DNA from: Melieria omissa
Lineage: Eukaryota; Arthropoda; Insecta; Diptera; Ulidiidae
Direction of reading: 5' to 3'
DNA length: 64,000 bases
Assembly (NCBI GenBank): GCA_963971225.1
Contig: OZ020267.1
Coordinates: forward strand, 71,213,718 to 71,277,717
Part shown: positions 23,723 through 36,428 of the stretch, piece by piece
Numbering within the stretch: position 1 is the stretch's first letter
Layout of the letters: each line of letters opens with the position of its first letter
Notes under the pieces: generated by a model
The model's database searches: none
What the model was told of the DNA's origin: nothing
Seen by the model: the letters and a program-made list of their open reading frames with translations, nothing else
Position numbers and translations under genes: made by a program

Positions 23723-26559
23723 CACCAGTTCCATCCATTAACCAATAAATATTTCCCAACATTTGAGTGCATTTTCCATGGCTTATTGCTTGGCGCAACG
23801 GCCATGTTAATCACAAATCATATAGCAATTTTACCCACTTTGGGGTTCATTGAGCTCTTCACTCAAGCAGTCTTCAACTGCAGACACTCCAATTTACCGT
23901 TATTTGCCATCAAGTGCAATTCAAAAGCCCTTTGTGGCTGACAGAGAGGCTGGAAGTAGTTGGAAAGGGATTCATTGCAACAATTAGCACATAAGGCAGA
24001 CATTAAGTTGGCAAAAGTCTAGTCGACGTTTTAGAAGTGGCAGAAACAAAAAATTGCCTCATTTACAATTAACCCGCCAACTAACAACGTCTGCAACAAT
24101 TCAAAGAAAGAAAAATTGCAATAAATAGGGAAAAACATGCATTTTAAAAATCTTAAGAGAAACACACACACAATCGAGGCAGAAAATGCGTAGAGCAACA
24201 AAGGCAATTTTAAGTTTTTGTGCTGTAAATCTGGCAGTATGTGCCATTGTACGCGCAAGTGCTGAGTGCTGCGTTGTGCTGAACCCTCGTCGCACGCACA
24301 TATACACACAGGAACACGCGTCTACGCACTTTTGCGCGCGCTCGCACTCATACACACACGCGCACACCGCGCAGACACAGGAAGCACACATTGTGCAGCC
24401 GAGACGGCAAAGTCCCATCAAGGAAACGCTGGCGTGTCTGCGACAGGATACACACGCACAACAAGGCCGACCGACCGGTCGTTCGCCGGCTGGAGGGCGA
24501 GAAAGAGTTCACGAATTCAGGTCAGCAGACGAGACGCATTCGGACAGACGCACCGCCGCTGCACGGATGGACGAGCGGCTGCGAACGCTCAAACAAGCAG
24601 CGAGACAGACGGAACATAGCGACAGACGGACGGACGAACGCACGAACGCACGCACTAGCGGCAGCAGCAGCAGCAGCGGCAGCACAGACGGATGCGGTTG
24701 GATTGAATAAATTGTCGACTGGTGGTTGCTCGCTGTGCTGTGTGTGTGCGGCAGCGCAGTGGTTGGCAGTGGGATGGGGGGCAACAGGCACAGTAATTGT
24801 ATGCATGTTTCCAGGACCCTTCTTGCATGCTCTCACTCTCCACTTGCTGTAAGCTCCTGCTGTGCCTGTCTGTCGTTCCTGCTTCGGCCGGTCCGGTTCG
24901 GTTCGTTGTGGTGCGGTGCGGTGCGGTCCCGGCGTTGGGCGTTGAGCGTCTGGCGCGCTTTTTGTTTTCCAACTGCCGCCCTGCCGCGCAGCCAGCAATT
25001 GTTGTTGTGCGCTGTGTTGTCGAGGCTTGCAACCGCAGCAGCAGCGCTTTTCCGCGCCGAGGGTTGTTCGGCTGATGTGCGTTTTGCGCTTTTTCGGCGC
25101 GCAGCAATGCGTACAAGGAAAACTCCACAAAACGACAACAGGCTGGCAAAGTGTGTCTATGTGTGTGTGTGTGTTACGGCGTGTAAATTTTACAGCAACG
25201 CAACAACAAAAACAACAACAACGCCGCTACAGCAAATCTTGACGGTAGCGTCAAGTTAAAAACATTGAAAACTCATCAAAAGCACTCGAAGTTTTGCTTT
25301 TGCCGTTGGACACGTCGGGCGTGTCGAGGATAGAAGAGGGTAGCTTTTGTAACTGTACATCGACGTTGTAACAGTTCAATGTACTGCAGGCGCGGTTTTC
25401 TTTATTGTTTTGGTTTTTTTTTTATTTTTGAAATTTTTTTACAACTCTAAAATTAATGTGGTGGTTGTTCGTATTGTTGTTTTTGCCGATTCGTATTTTA
25501 CTTTCTATTTTGCAGACTTTAAGATTTTTGGGCGCCTGCATGTGTATTTTGTTGTTGCTCGTAGCAAAAATTGCAATTGACACGCAAAAGTTTGTTGGGC
25601 ACATGGCGACCCAGGCAGGCAATGCGACAGACAGCCGGAAAGCCCGGGTGGCGCGGAAAATGCGTGCCATGCCCAAAACTGTGACAGCGGCCGGAATTAG
25701 ACCCGCTGCCGCTTCACTGACTGCCGCGCACTCCTTCCGCTTTTCCTTCTCTCTGCTTTGTTTTCCATCTGTGTGACAGTTGAAACGTTTTTCATTTTGT
25801 TGGCAATTGTAACATTTGAATGATGTGAAAATAATTTCCCCGCCAGCAGAATTCGACACTTTTGAAAGTTGTTGTTTAACGGTTTTTATGGACCATAAAA
25901 AAAATGTAAAATTATGCAAATGGTGCATAAATTATGCATTGTTAGATTGTTGGCTATGGAGATTTGATAGTAAAAAAAAAGAAGTAGAATACGTAGTCGA
26001 GGAGATGAGTTTTGAAAGAAGGCAACGCTTTGAAAATGCAGACAGGAAACACTTTGAAACTACTAACTGAAAATGCTTTGAAAATCGAGTGCAACCTTTT
26101 CAGAAGGTTCTTCTTTTGAAGATGGTTTGTAGCATAGTTTGTTACTTCAAAGACATTTGTTTTGGTTTGGAAGTAAATAAGATTTCTGAAGATTAGATAT
26201 GGTTTTTGCTGTTAGAATTCTGGTTTTATCTGATTGACTTGAAACTAGATTATGATTGATTGAGAGCTTTGTCAGTCTTCTTCATAAAATAAACATTTCT
26301 TCAATCAATCTTTTGGAAGATACCAAAGCCATTTCAATCCTTTGTGAGTTCTCATATAAAAGAGGCATTGGCTTAGATCTTACGGTTCAAACTAGCTCAA
26401 TCTTTTGAAAGAAATTAGCATCATTACGATTCTTTTTGAGTCTCCATTGCTTCTAGCTCCCGTTTCCAACAACTTCAATCTTTTGGACGATACTATTGTC
26501 ATTCGCTCCTTTGAGTCGAGTCACAAAATTCAAATGTTTCAATCTCCCGGTTCGCCGGC
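23723..26559. other. GC-rich, possibly promoter-proximal, non-coding DNA
   Basis: From about 24.2 to 25.8 kb the sequence is clearly richer in G+C and CpG than its surroundings. It has CA/GT runs (24345-24365, 25150-25172), GACAGACGGACGGACGAAC-type words and CAGCAG/AAC triplets. Open frames of 90 to 202 codons overlap on both strands (24186-25259), as expected where AT-rich stop codons are rare. One frame at 24186 starts with a hydrophobic, signal-peptide-like stretch (MRRATKAILSF...), but the rest is low complexity. It could hold a promoter or 5' UTR; no exon is supported. Confidence 0.4.
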
Positions 26560-26650
26560 TACAACAGTGCAGCGGGTAGCGCATTGGCTTCTCAAGCCAC
26601 AGGCCCTGGGTTCGAATCCTAACTCGGTTGTTGTTTGCAAATTGTCTGAA
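26560..26650 (+). mobile_element. tRNA-related SINE head
   Basis: GCAGCGGGTAGCGCATTGGC, a hairpin-like GGCTTCTCAAGCC with a 7-base loop that would place CTC as the anticodon, and a B-box GGTTCGAATCC. The order matches the SINE head at 58145. A full acceptor stem cannot be drawn, so it is not called as a tRNA gene. The 3' part dissolves into AT-rich DNA near 26650. Confidence 0.5.
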
Positions 26651-27304
26651 AGATAAAATTCATCTAAGCTTCAGAAGGAAATTTATATTTAATTTATGTT
26701 TAAATTAATTTAAAACACACAAATAATTATTTGTGTTTATTTTTTGACAATATTTTGTTGTTTTGTTGAATTTTATGCTCAATTAAATCAATGCAGTAAT
26801 CCATATTTCACATTTACTGCTTTTTAAATGAGAACTTTTTTTATAAAAAATGAAAAAGTTTTTTTATAAAAACAGAATATTTTTTATAAAAAATGAGAAC
26901 AGTTTTTTATAAATATTAAATCTAGCTCTGAATCGTTTGCTATAAATATTTGTATTGAATTTTATTTGATAAACTTTATTGAAATGATTTGAATAAATTG
27001 AAATACACACATATGTTCTGCGTGTAAATATTATTGAATAAAAATTTATTATTAATAATTTTCTTCAAATTTTTTTCAGGTGAAAATACAAAACCAAAAG
27101 TCTTAAGCTAAAAGGCTGCTACTAAATTTTTTACAATACTCAAACTCGAAGCAACTCTAAATTTTCAACAACGGTAAGAATCATTTCTGAAGATAAACTA
27201 TGACTTTTTGAGTTTTAATGTTTTGATATTATTATAAATGTGAAATTATAACTGTATATATATATATATATAACTGTATATATATATAACTGTATATATA
27301 TATA
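26651..27304. other. AT-rich DNA ending in a compound (TA)n tract
   Basis: TTTTTTATAAAAAATGA blocks repeat three times around 26828-26915. At 27250-27304 three AACTGTATATATATA blocks of different length form a compound TA microsatellite, directly abutting the element starting at 27305. Confidence 0.6.
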
Positions 27305-27455
27305 CAGTGACGCACACAGGAATTAATTTTGTGGTGAGGTTTTCGTGCACAACTGTTGAGCCCAATGCCGTTTTAAATCATGTTTGATACCCAAAATGTT
27401 CACAACAAACAGATGTTTTGGGGGGTTTGCACCCTCCCCCTGGTTGAAAGGGATC
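27305..27455 (+). mobile_element. Terminus of a short dispersed element (CAGTGRCGYACACAG end)
   Basis: It starts CAGTGACGCACACAGGAATT and continues through CCCAAAATGTTCACAACAAA to GGGGGGTTTGCACCC. The reverse complement of 58946-59088 starts CAGTGGCGTACACAGAATT and has the same order (AAAATGTTTGGAATAAACA, GGGTTTCGGAACCCCC). The CAGTG end suggests a hAT-type MITE, but the other terminus and the target duplication were not found. Confidence 0.4.
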
Positions 27456-27780
27456 AGATTTACACATTGCTGACGCTGAGCTGGTAGCTATTCCGCTCAG
27501 CAGACTAAGGAGTGACATACACGCCCACTTTCTGTTTCGTGCCAACGATAGATGAAGGAAAACATGGCCAAAGTACGACCTGAGCAGGACGAAGCAACTG
27601 CTTGGAAACACTCAGGGGAATACGACAAGGCTCACTGCGGTTCTTATGGGCAACGTAGTGCAGTAGTGAAGATAAGAACCAGACAGAAATACAGAAATCG
27701 GGACTCACTTCCCGGAAGATCTGAGTACAATGTCAACTTAGGAGATCAATAAGCTTCTAGTGGATTTAAAATACCAGCCA
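27456..27780 (+). pseudogene. Fragment of a LINE pol gene (RNase H region)
   Basis: Plus-strand translation with frame breaks gives ADAELVAIPLSRLRSDI, then KYDLSRTKQLLGNTQGNTTRLTAVLMGNV. That resembles the segment after RNase H in non-LTR pol proteins, where a motif like YxxxRTxxLL...LTxVLTGH precedes the knuckle. Stops interrupt it. The two minus-strand frames at the same place (27378-27708) are shadows. Confidence 0.4.
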
Positions 27781-29050
27781 ATAACAACACGAATTGAGAA
27801 TGTGGCACCAAAACGGCACTTTAAGTGGTACCTAGCTGTGGTAGCAACCACTCAACCAACCAACTATAATTTGGGTTAAACTAGAACTGGAGTAGGGTGA
27901 GGAATGGCCAACAGAAGATGTCAAATGGACATAGTTGCCCTTTTTTTTTTTGATATTTAAATAATTAAACTATTTAAAAATTCATTACATTTCGAAAAAT
28001 TCCTAAATCTGATCACTTTTTCATTACTTTACTGATTTCAGTAGATGAAACAAAAAAAGGAGACAAGTTGAACGATCTTTTTCGATATCATAGGCCAAAT
28101 AATGAACCATATTAATAGTTGATTTCAAAATTTTTTTTTTTTCAAATATCGATTCCAATGCCAATTGGTTAGTAGTTGAAAGTGTCATGCAACATTGCAT
28201 GCAAGTGTATTCAAGTCAGTGCTCCCAGACTGATTGACTGATCTTTATCTTTTAGTTTCAGTTTATTTAGTAGAACAGAAATGTTACAAAACTTATATTA
28301 ATGCACAATTTACAGATATATGATTCAAATACCTTAATTCTACGACATGTTCATTGTTATCACAGATGTTCGTTTTCTTATGAAAGGTGGGTATTCGGTG
28401 GAAAACACTTTTATGGAAAACCTGCGCTGGAGTTCATATGAGATGAGAGCAAAGAGATGGATTTCTTTTTTCACTAATTGACTGATTCAATTTAATTGGA
28501 AAAAAATATTTCACCAGCGAACGAAAAAAAAATGAAAATTATAAAATCATTTCATCTCATAGCGGCTGCTCGAGTGCGCTCACCTGGTTGCCCATTGAAT
28601 GCATAAACCCGAACGCATACAACTTGTAAAAGCAAGAGCTGAATGTAAACAAAAACAAAAAGCGGGCGTGGCGGCAGCAGGCGGAGAGCAGAATGAAAAT
28701 GCGCAAAATATTGCTGGGCGGCAATGCAGCAACAGCAACAACAACAACATCAACAAGAACGCCAGGGCGTCGCACTCTGCTCTATAGTATAGAAATAGTA
28801 CTATAAAAGCTACAACAACAAGAATTACAACAACAAACATTACCAGCAGAGTGCAGCAATAAAAACAAACGAGCCGTCACAATAACAATAACAACAAAAA
28901 CAATGAGAGCAACATGAAAATTACAATTACAACAGTTGTTGCCGACGAAGTCGTTGCTGCTGGCCCGATGCTATGATGACGACGACGACAACAACGATGA
29001 CGATGATGACGACGACGACGACGACGAGGACAAATTTACAACTTTTCGCT

Positions 29051-29084
<34 letters not shown>

Positions 29085-30736
29085 ATTTGTATTTGTAGCT
29101 GTTGTTGTGCTACATTTTCATTCATATTTTTTGACATTTTACAAATTGCACATTGCACGCCCGCATGTTGCATGCTCGTTGTTGTACGCAACAAAGCTGT
29201 TGCTGCTGCTGCTGCCGATGTTGTTGTTGTTGTTGCTGCTTTTATTGCTCTGGGCGCGCATTGGTGTGCGTGTGTGGGTGGCTGGGCGGCTGGTGTGCGT
29301 GTGTGTGTGTGTGTGGCATGGAGCGAGAGCGAGTCGTCGCGGAAATGCGTAAAAGCTAACGAAATTATGCGCCGCAGTTGTGGCGGCCGGGAGCGTTAAG
29401 GCGCAGGCAACTAGAACCCAGTAGTGGAAGTAGTAAGAAATAAACCATAGCATATCTACTCTTTACTACTCATATTGATGTTACAATAGCAACAACAACA
29501 CAACCTACTACGGCTGAGGTTTTTTCTTACTATGACAACGATTTGCGCAAAGGCAGCACATGCCGCATAGATATGTACATAACTATGTACATATGTATGT
29601 ATATATGTAGTGGCCATAGTTCTGAACAACAACAATTACATAATAAAGCAAACTTTTGTACACCTCTGACGCTGCTGTCGGCACTGTCGTTCGCCTATTT
29701 TAGCGTTGCGTATAATTTTTCTTATATTGTTGTTGTTGTTGTTGCTGCTGCTGTACAAATATCATATACACACACACGCACGCAATTATTATTCATTTAA
29801 AATAAATATAATGTATGTACGTATGTAAATGCGCGCAGATTGTGCAGATTTTTCATTGGCTCCGCACATTCAACGGAATGGCGTTTCGGTTGGGGCGACA
29901 CCATTTTGATGTTTCGATGGCGGCTACTATTCGCATTGTTGTTGTTGCTGTCGCCGTTGTGTTCTGCTTGTTTTTCATATTTTGCCATTGTGCCTTCCCT
30001 CTTGCCCGCATAGAAATTTGTGGCGCTGCGCTAATGCTGTCTCTCCACGACTTTTTTGTGTGCGTGCTTTTATTTTTAATTTTATTTCTATTTCATTTGT
30101 ATTTTTGTATTCGTTGTAGTGTATTAGTAGAATTGCGTGTTGTTGTTCTTTGCATTTCGCACACATAGTTTATTATTTTTATTACTTGGCATATTTGTTT
30201 GTTCTCGTTATGTGAAATTAAAAATTCTCCACCGCACAACGCGCACTGTGCGCTGGTCTGTGTTGTGCTGTGCTATCGATTTCGTCTCTCGTTGTTCACT
30301 AATTCACTGTTTGAGCATTTCTGGCGCATTGTTTTGCTCTTAAATGTGCTCTTAAATATTTGTTTGTGAGTCAGACGCTCATTACAACAAACTGTTATAA
30401 ATTCCATGTGCAGCGTGCTGCCAGACTTTTTGTAATTGTTGTGAGGCATTTTTGTTGCTTATTGCACAGAGAGTAAAATGTGAATGTGAATTGTCGTTTT
30501 GTTGGGCTGCACTCAGCGTGAGAGATGCTGAAAAAAGATGCTGCAGCGAATGCATTTAACGGAAAATCCTGACCTACGTTCATGTCATTGAAAGCAATGC
30601 AACCCTACGAAAAGCCATAAAGTCAATCAATCAAGTTTGAATAAAACTGTTTGTGGCGAGTTAATTTCCGTATAAAAGAGACAATTGTCCATAGTTTAGT
30701 TTAATTAGTTTTAAGTTTTTAATTAAATTTTTTTTA
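27781..30736. other. Non-coding DNA with a low-complexity, GC-richer core
   Basis: The core at 28.5-30.4 kb carries AAC/CAG triplets (28725-28760), a GATGAC/GACGAC tract (28974-29030), GTT tracts (29052-29085, 29725-29750) and a GT run (29297-29313). CTATAAAAG near 28801 is TATA-like but has no convincing initiator. The many frames of 60-138 codons encode Asp, Val or Leu runs of the microsatellites. I see no exon. Confidence 0.4.
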
Positions 30737-30740
30737 TTGA

Positions 30741-31256
30741 CCCTTTCGACCCCGAATTTTACCCTGTGTCTCGATATTACTTTTTGGTACTTAAATCATG
30801 AAACACCTGCCTTAGTAATCTGCACACGACATTCGAAGCTGCCACGCCTCTTTGTTAGAATTCTAGAGCTAGTTTACTGTTGAACAAGTTTAGTTTGAAA
30901 CGGGTTAAATGAGTTTTGTATCAATATTTTTTAATTACAGAAAAATTATTTAATATTTATGGAAAAATACAAAATTGTCAGTTTTTGATTTTATTTAACC
31001 ATTATTAAAGAAACAAAGTTTTGATCAAACGCGCCCAATTCGTAGACTTCAATTAGAACACAAACTTTCCCTTATACCACTGCAAATGATTGAAAATTAT
31101 TTTGGCAATAACAGTACAATTTTTGTAGTTTGCTTTGAATTTACTTCTAAAAATATTAATTAGTTGGTGCCTTTCTTAAATTAAATCAAACGTAGTCTTT
31201 GCTATAAGATGACAAATAGGTGAAGTTGCTCTCAGGCAACTTTGAAGTCGAAAGAG
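30741..31256 (-). mobile_element. piggyBac-type MITE, copy 1
   Basis: It starts CCCTTTCGACCCC after TTGA (30737-30740) and ends GTCGAAAGAG before TTAA (31257-31260). The interior matches the reverse complement of the copy at 56201-56719 in order: ACCCTGTGTCTCGATATTA, TTAAATCATGAAACAC, GAGGCGTGG-type word, GTTTGATCAAA, CAAACTTTCCCTTAT, CTCAGGCAACTTTGAAG. There is no coding capacity. One flank is TTGA, not TTAA, from a later point change or imprecise insertion. Confidence 0.8.
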
Positions 31257-31260
31257 TTAA

Positions 31261-31739
31261 TGGCAACACCTGTTAAACTTAAATTTAAATGGAGCTAATG
31301 AGATTTTAGTGACTCTAAACCAGTGTTAACCAGTCTGCTACTTGCAAGTAGAGGCAGAAAAGCATTCATTTTATTTCTTTGTCCTCGTGAAAATACAACT
31401 TTTCCTGAAAGTTTTCCAGCCATTCTTCCCTCTACGGACATGACAACAGTAAACTGGCTAATTATTGACTACTTGAGAGTAGCACAATGGTCATCAATGA
31501 TCTAAACTCATTTCTCTTATTCTATAGTTCTCATAGTTCTTAGTTGAGTTTATCGCTTTTGATATTCACACATCTCAATTTAGCTGTTATTGAAAATATT
31601 ATTGAACATGTTTTGGTTTTGACGGAAGAAAGGTTTCTTTCTGTTAACAGCATTAATTGTCAGGTCTAATATCCTGTTCAGACAGCAATCAATCGTATTT
31701 CTAATGTAATTGCCGGAACGTTGAGCCTATTCATAAAAA
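31261..31739. other. AT-rich DNA, nothing recognised
   Basis: No repeat unit, gene or terminus is supported between the MITE and the following array. Confidence 0.4.
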
Positions 31740-32730
31740 TTTTCTGATATATGATTCTTTTCACTTCGATTCACTAGAATTTATGGTAAAAATTTTCTCA
31801 CTTTATAAGCTAATTCAAAAAAGTTTCATGAAATCATACTCTTTTCACTTTATTTACTTGAATTTTTGCTAAAATTTCAGGGATTTTGGGCTCATTCATG
31901 AAACTCTCGTGAAGTTATCTTCTTTTCATTTTGAATTTCTCAAATTTCTGGTGGAATTTTAGGGACCTTAAACTTTACAATAAAGTTATAAAAAATATTG
32001 TGAATAAATAAATAAAATTAAATAAATAAATAAATCTTGTGAAATCATAATTTTTACTTTTTTTTTATTTTTTTTTTAAATCATATTTTCTACTCATTGA
32101 AACTTCTGATAAAATTTCGTGGACTTTGGGTTCGTTCATAAAATTTCATGAAATTATTGGTTTTTCACTTTATTCGAATTTCTGGTGGTATCTCAGGGAC
32201 TTTAATATCGATTGGAAAAATCTTATGAAATTATAATTGTTTTACTTCGACTTACTCGAACTTCTGGTAAAATTTCAGGAACACGTGACCTCGATAAATG
32301 ATTTTGTTTTCACTTTGAGTTACACGAATTTTCGGTGGAACTTTAGGGACTTTGATCTTTATTGTAAAAACCTTGTGATCTTCTCCCTTTTTTACTTCAA
32401 TTTACTTGAATTTCAGTTGTAATTCTAAAGATTTCGTAGAGGTTCTGGTGGAATCTCAGGGACTTTGATCTCTATTGTAAAAATCGTGTGAAGCCATCGT
32501 TTTGTTTTACTTTAATTTACTCAAACTTCTGGTATAATTTTAAGGATTTTAAGCTCAGTCGTAACCTCGATAAATAATCTATTTTCACTTTGAGTTACAC
32601 GAACTTTAGGTGTAATTTTAGAGACTTTGATCTTTATTGTAAAAACCTTGTGACCTTATCCCTTTTTTACTTCAATTTATTTGAATTTCTGTTGTAATTC
32701 TAAAGATTTCGAGATCAATCGTAAACATTC
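31740..32730. repeat. Tandem array, about 85-95 bp units with a 275-bp higher-order period
   Basis: Units alternate TTTTCACTTTGATTTACTCG, AATTTCTGGTGGAATTTCAG, GGACTTTGATCTTTATTG and TAAAAACCTTGTGAAATCAT. Within the array the block CACTTTGAGTTACACGAA occurs at 32311 and 32586. About 180 surrounding bases (CCTCGATAAAT before, TTCTAAAGATTTCG after) are repeated with it, so three basic units have been duplicated together. T-rich and AATAAATAAA tracts interrupt the array near 32005-32070. Confidence 0.8.
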
Positions 32731-33880
32731 GAATTTCCGTTTCTGACTTTAAAATCACTGTTTTTTTTTTTAAATTCATGCAAGATAGGATCTACATCAG
32801 ATGTCAAATGCCCATAGTTTGGGCAAATACCATCGTTCAGATGGCTGCAGCCATTTAAAAAAATCATGTATTTACTAAAACCCTCCTTTGACTTATATCT
32901 TTCTCAGGTTTTTCCAGGAAGCTCAGAGACTTTGAGACTTTTGTTAGAAAAACGTAAAATTTGCCAGTAGAAGACAGCAGGTTTCGATCCATTAGAATTC
33001 TAATTCGACTAGTTCGACTCCTTTGACTTTGTTTTTGTTCAATTTTATTATTTTTTTGAAACCTTATTTGTTGCGTTTTCCATGAGCTGAACTTGCAAGT
33101 AATTATTGAGGTTTACTGCAGAATGGGACCTATTCCAGGTTTGAAAATCCCTCTAATTTATGAACTTCAGTTGTTTGAGCAATGTTGAAAAACTTGAATT
33201 TGAAGAAATTCTTATTTGATTGTGATTTAAATGGATTCTTGATAGATTTTCAAAGACCCAGAGCTTATTTTAAAAGTTTTTGTGCAATTTTCTGCCATAT
33301 AGAAAATATTTCAGGTTCCAAAAGTCCTCTGGTTATGAACTGTAGTCATTAAGACTATTTAGATGTTAAGACACGTATTTGTTTTTAAAACTCTACTCTA
33401 ATTTAACTTGGATTTTCAGAATCTCAATGAGCTGAGTCTATGTCAATGGAGACTTATTTCAGGTTCTAAAAGTTTCCTAGTTTACAAGTTGCAGCAGAGT
33501 GAACTGCTTAAAAAAAGGAATTTTCTGAAGATCATCTTATGACTTTGACGTGGGTTCTGTTAGATTTGCGGTGATTCTGACTATTGAAAGCATCTTAAGA
33601 TTAAGATAGAATATAATCCAAAATATATTGCAAAAATATCTGAAATATATAGTTTTGAAGCTACAGCCGCTTGCACAATTCAGAAAGAGATGACGTTTTT
33701 TGAAGCTCTGCTGACAAGAAGAGAAGATTTTCTTCTTAATCAGTCTTCTTCTTGGTCCTCTTCGTCAGTTTTCTTCTTAGTCTCTTTAGGCAGTTCAAAC
33801 AGTTCCAACATGAACTTTCGATTACAGTTCCGGTTTTAAGTTGACATACATCAATTATAGATTCTAGTAACAGGTACTGA
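32731..33880. other. AT-rich DNA with a weak three-copy repeat
   Basis: A block like ATTTCAGGTTCCAAAAGTCC followed by TATGAACT-like sequence occurs near 33133, 33311 and 33457, a loose period of 150 to 180 bases (about 33060-33520). The rest shows no gene. Confidence 0.45.
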
Positions 33881-35765
33881 TACTACATACAAATCTTCAA
33901 AAATATTTGTAAGAATCCTTCAAATTGCTTCCACTCTGTATTGACTGCACTTTGTCGTTGCTCTCTGCAAAAGTTCTCATTCGCATAGTCGCTCTTTGGT
34001 GCTGCAACATTACGCTCTCTTGAGTCGCACCGGCCAACTCCAAATGCTGCTCTAATCTGCTCGAACAACATTAGTGCGCCACTAAATAACAACAACAACG
34101 CCACTGCGGTCGTCGTTGCCGCACCGTTAAGGCAATTTGAAAACGAGCGAGCGAGCGAATGCGCCTTCGGCTGGGGCTGTACAAGTGTTTGTGTATTTGT
34201 TTGTGTATTTTCCGGCATTCCGCTTTGCGTTGTCATTTGTTTTTCTTGTTTTCACTGGTGTGCTTTGTGCGGTGCTTCGCATTTTTTCGTTATTGTCGCT
34301 GTTGTACGGTGTGAAAGTTGTTGTTGTTTTGGCGGCTGGCTTTTGGTGTTTTTGCTGCTCGACGCGTACAGCTACAACAAACAGTACGCGCGTACATGGA
34401 GCGGACCGCATGCTTGGCTGTGTGTGTGTGTGTGTGTGTATTCGCCTGTGCGCCGTTGCGGCTCTATTCCAATGCTCCAACAAAACAACAACAGCAACAT
34501 TTTTCGCCCCCCATTTCTCCTCTGGAACCAGTGCCGCTCTGTGTCGATTAGCAGCTCCCGCGTATCGCTCTCTCGACTATTCTCTGTTGTTGTCGTTGCT
34601 GCTGTTGTTGCTGCTGCTGTACATTGTTGTGATTTCTTGTTGCTTGCGACTTGCACTTTGTACTCAATTCTTATTATCTTAATGCATTCATTCATAAGTG
34701 TGTTTTTGGCTGCCAGTCGACGCTGGCTCGCGCTCACCTTATCGCAATCGTCGCGCTCTCTGACGCGCTCGTCACTCGAACGCAACGTTTCCGCCCTTAT
34801 CAGGTTTGTTTTGTGTGTGCTATTGTTGTTGTTGTCTGGCCATTTGTCTGTGTATGCGCCGAACTGTTGGCGCTCTTCGTCGCGTCGTTCGTTCAGTCGT
34901 CGGCTCCAACGGTGGTGGCGCTCGGCGCGCACATGCGCCCGAAATGCCGCATTTCTATCGGACATGTTTCTGCTCCATCATTGTCGGCTGGCGCGACTGC
35001 CCCAACTGCCCCGCGCGCCGCAACGCACCCAAAACACGCGACCGTTTGTTGCTCGCTCGCTCGCTCGTTCGTTCGTTCGTTCGTTCGTCGACTCTTTGGC
35101 TCTTCCAAATACAATAAATTTGCTACTTTGTGTTTTTTGTGCACAGTTTTCTTGTATTCCGCTTTGTTGTTTTTTTCTTTACTGTCGTTTCGCTTTTGCC
35201 ACACTTTCGGGGTCAACGTCATCTTGAGGGTTGTTTTCATTTGTTTTTGTTGTAGTAGTCGCCGCTGACTGACGCCGTTGACGTTGCGCTGCTGCTGCTG
35301 CAGTGACTGCAATTGGTGTCGTTGTTGTTCGCATTGTTGTTGTTTTTGGCTGGTGTATACGTTCGCTCGTTCGCCGGGGAGCTGGCATGCCGACAGCTAA
35401 CGTTTGCTCTGTGCAATTGTTGTTGTTGTTGTTATTGATGCAGTCGCTATTGCCATTTTCGGGAAATATCGCGTATCGCCGCATCTTTGTTGTTGTTGTG
35501 TCTGCTGCTGCGCGCGTCACTACTACCCGCACCGCTCTGCTACTCTTCCGGGTTGCTGCTTTGTCATGTCACTTTTGACTTTGCCTTATTATTATTATTA
35601 TTGTTGTTGTTGTTATGCATTTATAATTGCTTTTTTGCGTTTGTGAAGCACAACCAAAATTGTGCTGTGGCTGCGAAGGGAACGTGGGGAAGTGAAAATT
35701 GCTCATTTCTAGACACTTCTGCGTAATGTGTATGAAACTTATCTAAAGATTCAAAGCTTTGCTTA
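33881..35765. other. GC-richer, 5'-UTR-like low-complexity region
   Basis: Read on the minus strand this is rich in AAC, CAG and ACGAACGAACG words, the look of a long dipteran 5' leader. On the plus strand it gives long Cys/Val/Leu-rich frames (up to 320 codons at 34265-35227). At least five long frames overlap in all phases here, and none shows a domain, so I do not call a gene. Microsatellites include (GT)n at 34421-34439, (GCTC/GTTC)n near 35051-35088, and GTT tracts near 34586, 35317 and 35605. Confidence 0.4.
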
Positions 35766-36341
35766 CACTGTGCGACAAAAATGAAAAAATTTTTTCACAC
35801 TGGAAAAAATCCATATGGGCGTGAAACTAGAGATCAAACATAGTAATACTGCGTACTCAGTTTTTCATTTCTACATCCTTTGTCCTTTTAAAAGGACTTC
35901 AAAATTTTGAAAGCGATAAAAAATAAAAAAAATATAAAAAATACTTACCCTCGTTCGAATATGGCGATATGTACATCAAATGAAAGAGGAAAGACTCAAG
36001 AATTTTAATAAAATTGGGTTTTTATATATTTCTGAAAAAAGGATATGAAAAAGGTCCTTTGAAAATTTTAATCCTTCATATCCTTGAAAATTCCCATAGA
36101 ATTATCTTGAAAAGTATGTATGTTAAAACTCAAAATCTCCTTTATCAAATGTCAAAATTTCATTACTCTAACTTTATTGGTTCGAAAGTTATTAACAAAA
36201 AGGCGGATGCTGCAATTCAATGAAGTACCAAAGTTCTACTTTAATTGAAAGAAACAAAATAATTCTAATTGAAATGTATTCGTTTGCTTTGCCTCTTCTG
36301 CCAACATGTGGCAGGTATTTTTTTCCTTTAAAGCGATTTTC
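35766..36341 (+). repeat. Left terminal inverted repeat
   Basis: It is the reverse complement of 38109-38713. Landmarks in order: CACTGTGCGAC, CATATGGGCGTGAAACTA, CAAACATAGTAATACTGC, TCCTTTTAAAAGGACTTC, ATGGCGATATGTACATCAAA, GGCGGATGCTGCAATTCAAT. The inner 120 bases (about 36222-36341) are an inverted copy of the last codons of the transposase gene, lacking about 41 bases present in the right arm. Homology stops near 36341. Confidence 0.9.
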
Positions 36342-36428
36342 CATAGTTTGAAACAGAATTATAAGAAAAGTGTTCAAAAGTGTAACCGCTCCCTTCTTAT
36401 TAAAACTTGTTGTTGTAAAAGTGTTTAA

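Noticed and set aside
24186..24710. 174-codon frame with a signal-peptide-like start
   Set aside because: After the first 30 residues it becomes His/Thr, Arg/Asp and Ser repeats from microsatellites, and it is overlapped by several other frames.
25422..25928. 168-codon minus-strand frame and 106-codon plus-strand frame
   Set aside because: The two overlap, neither shows a motif, and no splice or start context favours one.
26562..26630. tRNA gene with CTC anticodon
   Set aside because: The B-box is good, but the D arm and acceptor stem do not pair. Similar heads at 4498 and 58145 point to a SINE.
28799..28812. TATA box (CTATAAAAG) for a plus-strand promoter
   Set aside because: No convincing initiator about 30 bases downstream and no exon follows.
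34265..35227. 320-codon plus-strand open frame, with 197-205 codon frames overlapping it
   Set aside because: All phases and both strands are open here because stops are rare in this GC-richer, triplet-rich DNA. The product is Cys/Val/Ser/Arg runs with no domain.
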